Source: JAAXZI01 sp045863575 (GTDB taxonomy: Bacteria; Planctomycetota; Phycisphaerae; UBA1845; PWPN01). From it: DNA of 5,181 nt. The translations under genes and the position numbers were made by a program. Location: assembly GCA_045863575.1 (NCBI GenBank), contig BTUC01000499.1, positions 1-5,181 of the forward strand, read 5' to 3'. Below, piece after piece: positions 1 through 4,198 of the stretch; positions within the stretch are counted from its first letter, which is position 1; every line of letters starts with the position of its first letter. The notes beneath the pieces are model-generated. The model was not told where the DNA came from. It did no database searches and saw only the letters and a list, made by a program, of their open reading frames with translations.

Positions 1-703
1 AGAAAGTGGCCTTGATGCCTTCCTTGATTGCGCCGAGGGCGTCGGCTACCGACTGGCCGACGATCGGCAGGCGCGGCAGGACCTGCTTGGTACGCTGCTT
101 TACCTCCTCGTAGAGCGAGCTCATGCGGAACTTGGCCAGGTACTCGGCCATGGCGCCCTGCGTCGGGGCGATGCCCCAGTTGTTGTCGTTGAGCACGACC
201 AGCAGTTGCCGGTTCAGCAGGCCGGCCTGGTTGAGACCCTCGAACGCCAGGCCGTTGACGATGCTGGCGTCGCCCACGACCGCCACGACGCGGTTATCCC
301 GGCCGAGCATCTGGTCGCCCCGGGCCAGTCCGACGGCCGTGGCGATGGCTGTCCCCGCGTGCCCCACGTTGAACAGGTCGAACGAGCTCTCCGTCGTGTC
401 CGGGAATCCGCTGATCCCGCCGGCCTTGCGCAGGGTGTCGAAGCGCTCGTTGCGCCCGGTGATCAGTTTGTGCGGGTAGCACTGGTGGCCGACGTCCCAC
501 AACAGCCGGTCGGTCTCAAAATCAAAGCAATAATGCAACGCCAGGGTCAGCTCGGTGACGCCCAGGTTGCTGGCCAGGTGACCGCCGTTACGACCGACGA
601 CTTCGATGATCCGCTGACGGATCTCCGCGGCCAGCTCCTTGAGCTGATCGACCGAGAGCTTGCGCAAGTCAGCGGGATGTTGAATAGATGGCAACAGCTT
701 CAT
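1..703 (-). CDS. dxs: 1-deoxy-D-xylulose-5-phosphate synthase, N-terminal part (3' end outside window)
   Basis: The enzyme uses thiamine diphosphate (TPP) to condense pyruvate with glyceraldehyde 3-phosphate, the first step of the cytoplasmic MEP isoprenoid pathway. The visible 234 residues cover the N-terminal TPP-binding region of a family that is usually about 620-640 residues long. Landmarks are NGGHLASNLG (39-48, with the His that family members use near the cofactor), WDVGHQ (69-74), GHAG (114-117), the metal/TPP motif GDASIVNG (144-151) and LNDNNWGI (171-178). Family members more usually have GDGA, GHSST and NDNEMSI at the last three sites, so this is a divergent but recognisable Dxs. 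The ATG at 703-701 follows GGAAG (717-713) at 9 nt spacing, and the protein begins with the expected 'LRKLSVDQLKELAAEIR' helix. It lies downstream of ispA and a small membrane protein in the same direction, which suggests an isoprenoid operon or a gene with its own leader after a 228-nt gap. The reading frame is intact to the window edge. Confidence 0.95.
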   Translation of the reverse strand, partial: MKLLPSIQHPADLRKLSVDQLKELAAEIRQRIIEVVGRNGGHLASNLGVTELTLALHYCFDFETDRLLWDVGHQCYPHKLITGRNERFDTLRKAGGISGFPDTTESSFDLFNVGHAGTAIATAVGLARGDQMLGRDNRVVAVVGDASIVNGLAFEGLNQAGLLNRQLLVVLNDNNWGIAPTQGAMAEYLAKFRMSSLYEEVKQRTKQVLPRLPIVGQSVADALGAIKEGIKATF

Positions 704-931
704 TCGTGATTACTTCCGGAAAACAACGTCGGGCCCAAACGGGCCCATGTTATGCTCATTGTACTACGCCGGCCAGCTTCGTTGGATTCCACAGGTTGGT
801 ACTTAACGGCTGAGCTTCTTGATAGCTTAGCGGCCGGCATCGCGGGTTCGTACCGTCTTAAGCGGCTGTTGAGGCCGGCCGAATCGTGCCAGCCGTCTCC
901 CAGCCGTGTACCCCCAATGCCCGGTGCGGTT
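704..931 (-). other. Untranslated gap / leader upstream of dxs
   Basis: These 228 nt between the small membrane gene and dxs look mainly non-coding. Codon third positions are only about half G/C in the one long open frame. Visible structure includes a GGGCCC-AAAC-GGGCCC hairpin (731-746), a CCAGCCGT direct repeat (889-896 and 900-907), and three related words, CTTAACGGCTG (802-812), CTTAGCGGCC (825-834) and CTTAAGCGGCTG (857-868). A GGTAC/GTACC pair (798-802 and 850-854) could form a stem enclosing about 47 nt. TACAAT on the minus strand (763-758) is a possible -10 box, but I see no convincing -35 at 17 bp. The gap is long for the inside of an operon, so dxs may have its own promoter or a regulatory leader. 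This is inference; no known riboswitch family was recognised. Confidence 0.45.
731..746 (-). promoter_or_regulatory. Six-bp all-GC hairpin in the dxs leader
   Basis: GGGCCC is repeated around a 4-nt spacer and forms a perfect 6-bp stem. Read on the minus strand, the stem is followed after a few bases by a U-rich stretch (726-720, UUGUUUU) and then by the dxs ribosome binding site (717-713). This resembles a weak terminator or attenuator just before dxs, although the U-run is interrupted. The symmetric stem could also form on the other strand. Confidence 0.35.
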
Positions 932-1159
932 CTAAGGCCCAATGTCGGCAGGTTTAGATCTGCTTATCGGAACATCCCCGACCGGCAGCCCGCCCAGCAC
1001 GATCACCAGCCCGATAACACCCATGGCGGCCCCTGCCAGGGTGGCCACGACGGCAAGACCATTGGGGCTGGGCCGACTCGCGAACAAGCCGCCTATCGCC
1101 CCTCCGGCAAGAGCCACCGCTCCCGCCAACACGATGATTGCTCCGGCCAGCAGACGCAT
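932..1159 (-). CDS. Small two-helix membrane protein between ispA and dxs
   Basis: This is a 75-residue hydrophobic protein that I do not recognise. It has two predicted membrane segments, about residues 3-27 (rich in Ala, Gly, Leu, Ile) and 33-58, joined by a short turn containing SRPSPN, and a short polar tail with SRSKP. The start at 1159-1157 is well supported because AGGAG (1170-1166) sits 6 nt upstream and the gene begins only 18 nt after the ispA stop, the spacing of a cotranscribed gene. It ends with TAG at 934-932. There are no catalytic motifs. The Gly/Ala-rich helices suit close helix packing, so an integral membrane accessory protein is plausible, but any role in isoprenoid metabolism would be guilt by association only. 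Small low-complexity hydrophobic frames can arise by chance in GC-rich DNA; the ribosome binding site and tight spacing are what favour a real gene. Confidence 0.65.
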   Translation of the reverse strand: MRLLAGAIIVLAGAVALAGGAIGGLFASRPSPNGLAVVATLAGAAMGVIGLVIVLGGLPVGDVPISRSKPADIGP

Positions 1160-1165
1160 CAGATG

Positions 1166-1170
1166 CTCCT
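1166..1170 (-). promoter_or_regulatory. Ribosome binding site of the small membrane gene
   Basis: Read on the minus strand, this is AGGAG, 6 nt before the ATG at 1159. It lies in the 18-nt gap after the ispA stop. It is the main evidence that the 75-residue frame is translated. Confidence 0.6.
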
Positions 1171-1177
1171 GTTTGAG

Positions 1178-2092
1178 CTACTTCTGCCGCTCAACGACGA
1201 ACCTGGCGAGCTGCCGCAGGTCATCGGCCGCAGGCCCGAAAATCTGGAGCGCCTCAACGGCCAGGCGCACCGCCTCTCTGGCGGCCTGTCGGCTGGCGTC
1301 CACGCCGACGGCTGCGGGGTAGGTTTGCTTGCCCGCGTCCGCATCCTTGGCCACGGCCTTGCCTAAAGCCTGAGCGTCCCCGGTGACGTCCAGCAGGTCG
1401 TCGGCGATCTGGAAGGCCCGGCCCAGATGATGACCGTAGTCGGCCAGGGCCTGCCGCTGGCCCGGATTGGCCCGCGCGCAGATCGCCCCCAAGGCACCGG
1501 CCGTCTGGAACAGCCTTGCGGTCTTATATCGGTGGATCGCCTGCGTTAAGGCCAGGTCGGGTGGCTTATGTTCGCTGAGGATGTCGGTGGTCTGTCCGCC
1601 AATCATTCCGGCCCAGCCGGTCCCGGCGGCCAGCTCGGCCACCGCCTCCCGGACGGCCGCCGGCTCGGCGATGCGGTTTGCCAGGATCTCGAAGGCCAGT
1701 GCCAGCAGGGCGTCGCCAGCCAGGATGGCCACCGCCTCGCCGTAGGCCTTGTGACAGGTTGGCCGCCCCCTGCGGAAATCGTCGTTGTCCATCGCCGGCA
1801 GGTCATCATGCACCAGCGAAAACGCGTGGACGCACTCCAGGGCGACGGCCGCCGGCGCCGCCACCTCGGCCGTCCCTCCGCACAGCTCGCATGCGCGGGT
1901 CACAATGAATGCCCGCACCCGCTTGCCGCCGCCCTGAACCGAGTAACGGACGGCCTCAGCCAGCACGTCCGGCACCGCCGGCTCGCTGGTCAGGTGAGCC
2001 TCAACCGTCTCCTCGAACACCGCGGCCCAGGCACTCAGGGCGGCGGCGATATCCCTGGTGATCACAGGTCCTGCGTCCGACATGGCGGGCAT
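1178..2092 (-). CDS. ispA: Polyprenyl (farnesyl-type) diphosphate synthase
   Basis: A trans-prenyltransferase that condenses isopentenyl diphosphate with allylic diphosphates in the cytoplasm, downstream of the MEP pathway. Numbered from the chosen start (304 residues), it has GGGKRVR (54-60), the first aspartate-rich motif DDLPAMDND (96-104) followed by RRG, GGQTTD (166-171), KTARLF (190-195) and the second aspartate-rich motif DDLLD (231-235). The two-residue insertion within the first motif and an aromatic Phe five residues before it are, from family knowledge, typical of bacterial farnesyl diphosphate synthases (C15). A geranylgeranyl product is not excluded. The frame stays open to an ATG at 2128, but that start has a pyrimidine-rich upstream stretch and no ribosome binding site. 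The ATG at 2092-2090 has a weak AGG 6 nt upstream and gives the usual family length of about 300; an ATG at 2083 is also possible. It is followed closely by a small membrane gene and then dxs, a coherent isoprenoid cluster. Confidence 0.93.
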   Translation of the reverse strand: MPAMSDAGPVITRDIAAALSAWAAVFEETVEAHLTSEPAVPDVLAEAVRYSVQGGGKRVRAFIVTRACELCGGTAEVAAPAAVALECVHAFSLVHDDLPAMDNDDFRRGRPTCHKAYGEAVAILAGDALLALAFEILANRIAEPAAVREAVAELAAGTGWAGMIGGQTTDILSEHKPPDLALTQAIHRYKTARLFQTAGALGAICARANPGQRQALADYGHHLGRAFQIADDLLDVTGDAQALGKAVAKDADAGKQTYPAAVGVDASRQAAREAVRLAVEALQIFGPAADDLRQLARFVVERQK

Positions 2093-2307
2093 TGTAAACC
2101 TGTAGCCGGGCTTTGTAACCTGGGTCATCTGGAGAGGGTGTATTCATACAGCTCGTAGTTGGTGAGGTGCCCAGACCCCTCTGAATGCAGCGGGTGCTTT
2201 CAGCGCCGGCCAGCAGCCTTGAGCACTCACCCGGTAGGCCGTGTGATACCGTAGCTGCACTTTGGATGGCGTAGCAGGTTGAGCCACTCCCCCGTCCACA
2301 CATTTCA
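2093..2307 (-). other. Gap upstream of ispA with several potential RNA stems
   Basis: This stretch between the repeat-protein stop and ispA holds no gene I can support. Read on the minus strand it can form several stems: 2290-2283 with 2270-2264 (7 bp, one bulge), 2251-2247 with 2236-2232 (5 bp), and a longer stem of 2231-2223 with 2170-2161 (6+3 bp around a single bulged base, extendable by a G-U and a G-C pair). Nested inside the last is CTGAA/TTCAG (2203-2199 with 2185-2181), capped by AGC/GCT and a 4-nt loop. No U-run follows any stem, so these are not standard terminators. The stretch could be the ispA leader or a small RNA. GC-rich DNA forms hairpins readily, so confidence that it is functional is low. 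Confidence 0.35.
2139..2150. repeat. Perfect 12-bp dyad upstream of ispA
   Basis: TGTAT-TC-ATACA is a perfect inverted repeat with 5-bp arms and a 2-bp centre, an AT-rich patch in GC-rich surroundings. It lies 46 bp upstream of the preferred ispA start. Read on the minus strand it contains TATGAAT, which could serve as a -10 element, though no good -35 is visible. It could be an operator for a dimeric regulator or chance. Confidence 0.3.
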
Positions 2308-3444
2308 TTATCGCTGCGGCTCCATGCGCCGGGCCAGTTCCTCGAGGCGGGCCACCTGTCCGCGGAGCACGTTGGCCTGCGGGCTGAACGGGAAGTCGGC
2401 GATGACTCGCCGGGCCAGGTCCAGGGCGTCCCAGTAGCGGTGGTTCTGGACGCTCTCCTTGATCTGCTGCTCGAGCTGCTGGCGGCGTTGGATGTCGGCG
2501 TTGGCGTCGAGCGTCTCCACCTGCGTGCGAAGGATGTCCGTGTCCTGACCGGTGGGAAAGTTGGCGATGAACCGGTGGGCCGCCTCCGCCGCGTCGATCC
2601 AGCGCCGCTGATAGACGAACTGCTGGATTTCATCGTGCATCCGCTGACGGTGGCGCTGCTCGAAGAGCATCCGCTCGCGGGTTATTCGCTCTGGAAGATT
2701 CTGGGTCTCCGGAGCCGCCGGGTATTTGTCCGCCAGCTCCCGGGCGAGTTGCTCGGCCTCGTCCCAGCGGTTCATCCCCAGCAGATCGTGAAGGCGGGCG
2801 CCGGCCTGGGTGATGTCGTGGGCCCGGGCGGCATCGGCTGCCTGCTCGAGCCGGGTTCGGGCTTCTTGGATCCGGTCGTCCGCGCCAAATCGTTCCGCCA
2901 GGGCCGAAAGCTCGTCACGCGCTCGATGGAAATCCCGCGATTCGATGTATCGCTCCACGGCGGCCAGACGACGGCCGAACTCCGCCTCGACCAGGGCGAG
3001 ATAGCGCCGAACCCGCTGCTCCTGCGGCAGGAGCAGGATGTCGCGGATGTCCGCCAGCAGGCCTCGCAACTCGGTGACGTCCATCGCCGGCGACACCGGC
3101 GCTTCGGCGCGGCTCCGGGCCACACTCTGCTCCGCCAGCACCGCTGTCCGCTGCTCCAGGGAGGCGATCTGATCAAGTAGTCCGGTCATCTGTCGGCCGA
3201 TGGTGACGGCCGCGACGGCCAGAATGGTCGCCGAAAGCCCCGCCACCAGGAGGCCACCCAAGGCCACAATGCCCACACCGCTGACCGGACGTCCCGCACG
3301 CTCCAGCAGGAGGGCTCCACCCACCAGCGCCACCAGCGTGGCGGCCCCTGCCAGTATGGCCAGCGCCACAATCGCGCCGGCCGCGATTCTTCTGGCCGGT
3401 TTCGCGCGTTTGGACAAGTCAATCTGACCCTCAAACACACTCAC
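2308..3444 (-). CDS. Membrane-anchored protein with four 55-residue helical repeats
   Basis: A 378-residue protein of unknown function. A short basic N-terminus (SKRAKPARR, 11-19) is followed by two predicted membrane helices (about 20-46 and 55-82) and then a heptad-like, probably coiled-coil stretch (about 84-110). The soluble tail (141-360) consists of four consecutive, ungapped 55-residue repeats plus an 18-residue partial fifth. Each has an aromatic, then an invariant Ala three residues on (A175, A230, A285, A340), then Phe/Tyr-Pro (F186-G in the first, YP 241-242, FP 296-297, FP 351-352). The pattern resembles tetratricopeptide (TPR)-like helix pairs but with a longer unit than the 34-residue TPR. 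This suggests a scaffold or protein-interaction arm tethered to the membrane; the side it faces is unclear. The start is GTG at 3444, chosen because AGGAG lies 8 nt upstream. It ends in tandem stops, TAA TGA. It is separated from both neighbours by gaps over 200 nt, so it may be its own transcription unit. Confidence 0.85.
   Translation of the reverse strand: MSVFEGQIDLSKRAKPARRIAAGAIVALAILAGAATLVALVGGALLLERAGRPVSGVGIVALGGLLVAGLSATILAVAAVTIGRQMTGLLDQIASLEQRTAVLAEQSVARSRAEAPVSPAMDVTELRGLLADIRDILLLPQEQRVRRYLALVEAEFGRRLAAVERYIESRDFHRARDELSALAERFGADDRIQEARTRLEQAADAARAHDITQAGARLHDLLGMNRWDEAEQLARELADKYPAAPETQNLPERITRERMLFEQRHRQRMHDEIQQFVYQRRWIDAAEAAHRFIANFPTGQDTDILRTQVETLDANADIQRRQQLEQQIKESVQNHRYWDALDLARRVIADFPFSPQANVLRGQVARLEELARRMEPQR
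2311..3024 (-). repeat. Tandem 165-bp coding repeats (four full plus one partial)
   Basis: The tail of the membrane-anchored protein repeats with an exact 55-codon period: 3024-2860, 2859-2695, 2694-2530, 2529-2365 and a partial unit 2364-2311. Similarity is at the protein level (the aromatic, Ala and Phe/Tyr-Pro positions recur 55 residues apart without gaps). The DNA copies have diverged, which points to old duplications. Confidence 0.7.
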
Positions 3445-3452
3445 GTTTACTA

Positions 3453-3457
3453 CTCCT
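3453..3457 (-). promoter_or_regulatory. Ribosome binding site deciding a GTG start
   Basis: Read on the minus strand, this is AGGAG, 8 nt before GTG at 3444-3442. A second GTG two codons downstream is possible but less well spaced. Confidence 0.7.
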
Positions 3458-3482
3458 GTATCCCCGGATTTGCTCGGCGCAA

Positions 3483-3513
3483 GTATCTATAACGATTAAG
3501 CATAGGTAGATAC
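3483..3513. repeat. AT-rich inverted repeat, possible operator
   Basis: GTATCTA (3483-3489) and TAGATAC (3507-3513) are perfect 7-bp arms 17 bp apart. An inner CTAT/ATAG pair (3487-3490 and 3502-3505) offers an alternative register. It lies about 40-70 bp upstream of the GTG start at 3444, where an operator or 5' untranslated hairpin would sit. Confidence 0.35.
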
Positions 3514-3641
3514 GGTGTGCCCCGCGATCCGTGCTTCGTTCCCTGTGAGTTCTCGTTTTGTTTCGGCCCTCGAATCTGCTAAAATCACTCCGCCGGATCG
3601 AAGCGAACAGGTCCGGCCGGAAAACCAGCAATCCCAGCGCA

Positions 3642-3682
3642 GGGCCACAACGCCAGAGCCTCCGGGCAATGGCCTGTGGCCC
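3642..3682. repeat. GC-rich inverted repeat downstream of the DnaJ-linked gene
   Basis: GGGCCACA (3642-3649) and TGTGGCCC (3675-3682) are perfect 8-bp arms around 25 nt. It begins 46 nt past the stop of the two-helix membrane gene on the minus strand. No U-run follows on that strand, so it may stabilise the transcript end or assist factor-dependent termination rather than act as an intrinsic terminator. Confidence 0.3.
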
Positions 3683-3728
3683 CTTTATCTTGGGCTGCGA
3701 CTCCTGGCTCCAGAGCTTGCCGCCATGG

Positions 3729-4136
3729 TCAGGCCCCGCCTTCGGGTTCCGTGCTTGAGCCCTCCCCCGATCGAGCCCCGCCCGGCAGGGCTTCATCCGG
3801 AAGTTTGTGCATCGCCCAGACGTCCTCGCTGGGTGTCCGCGAATGAGGTTTCCTGAACAAAAAATCTCGGAAGCGGCGGTTCCAGCGGCGGAAGGCGTAC
3901 AGACTGATGGCGAGCACACCGACGAGCACCAGCAGCAAAAACAGGACCTGCTGAATCATTCGAGCTTGGCTGCTGGTATCCATTCTGATGGGACGGGTGG
4001 CATGGGTGGGCGCGACGGAGTGTACGTAGTGGTAGTGGTAGGCCACTAATCCCATACCGGCGATCATCAGAAACGCGCCGGCAACCAGCAGAACGAGGGC
4101 AATTCGCCGACGGTTTTCCTCTTCCACACCGGCCAT
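3729..4136 (-). CDS. Two-helix membrane protein linked to the DnaJ homologue
   Basis: A 135-residue protein that I do not recognise. It has an acidic-then-basic N-terminus (EEENRRR, 5-11), membrane helix 1 (about 12-33), an extracytoplasmic loop (about 34-59), helix 2 (about 61-82), a strongly basic stretch RRWNRRFR (83-90) and a polar tail containing SEDVWAMHKLPDE and ending Gly/Ser/Glu-rich. The basic flanks predict both ends in the cytoplasm. The end of helix 1 carries YHYHYVH (33-39), an unusual Tyr/His cluster. The frame is open to an ATG at 4178, but the ATG at 4136 is preferred because GGAGG (4145-4141) lies just before it, while 4178 has no clear ribosome binding site. The gene starts 62 nt after the DnaJ stop in the same direction, so cotranscription is likely. 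It ends with TGA at 3731-3729. Function is unknown. Confidence 0.75.
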   Translation of the reverse strand: MAGVEEENRRRIALVLLVAGAFLMIAGMGLVAYHYHYVHSVAPTHATRPIRMDTSSQARMIQQVLFLLLVLVGVLAISLYAFRRWNRRFRDFLFRKPHSRTPSEDVWAMHKLPDEALPGGARSGEGSSTEPEGGA

Positions 4137-4140
4137 GAAA

Positions 4141-4145
4141 CCTCC
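4141..4145 (-). promoter_or_regulatory. Ribosome binding site selecting the 4136 start
   Basis: Read on the minus strand, this is GGAGG with a short 4-nt spacer to ATG at 4136-4134. It lies inside the frame extending from the alternative ATG at 4178, so it favours the shorter protein. Confidence 0.6.
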
Positions 4146-4198
4146 ACGGGTCGTGCCCCCCAGGCCATTGTACGCCATCCCAGGTGCGGGGGAATGGA

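Larger units (their letters stand above)
3445..3728 (-). other. Gap between the two membrane genes, probable promoter region
   Basis: These 284 nt show no coding frame that I can support. Two inverted repeats are visible: an AT-rich one near the downstream gene (3483-3513) and a GC-rich one soon after the upstream gene's stop (3642-3682). The part at 3480-3515 is markedly richer in A/T than its surroundings, as expected of a promoter or operator region for the GTG-started gene at 3444. I could not assign a convincing -35/-10 pair. Confidence 0.4.

Noticed and set aside
206..709. A 167-codon plus-strand open frame opposite dxs
   Set aside because: The minus strand encodes unmistakable Dxs motifs across the same bases, so the plus frame is a shadow.
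841..880. A GGTTCGTACC stretch resembling a tRNA T-arm
   Set aside because: No matching acceptor stem, anticodon arm or D-arm can be placed at the required distances.
2093..2128. N-terminal extension of the prenyltransferase from the ATG at 2128
   Set aside because: No ribosome binding site precedes that ATG, and the extra 12 residues have less GC-biased codons and exceed the usual family length. It remains possible.
2125..2199. A 24-codon minus-strand frame ending in TGA that overlaps the upstream ispA ATG (2128) as ATGA, with coding-like G/C at third positions
   Set aside because: It is closed by TGA at 2202-2200 and has no ATG, GTG or TTG start, so it could only be a gene remnant or a leader peptide with an unusual start. 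It is too short to support.
2440..3180. A 246-codon plus-strand open frame opposite the repeat-protein gene
   Set aside because: It mirrors a minus-strand gene with clear domain structure and a ribosome binding site. Its protein has no recognisable domain, and long antisense frames are common in GC-rich DNA.
3431..3919. A 162-codon minus-strand frame spanning the gap upstream of the repeat protein
   Set aside because: It overlaps the end of the two-helix membrane gene and the start of the repeat gene in another frame. Its composition is Arg/Cys/Ser-rich as in out-of-frame reads, and no ribosome binding site supports it.
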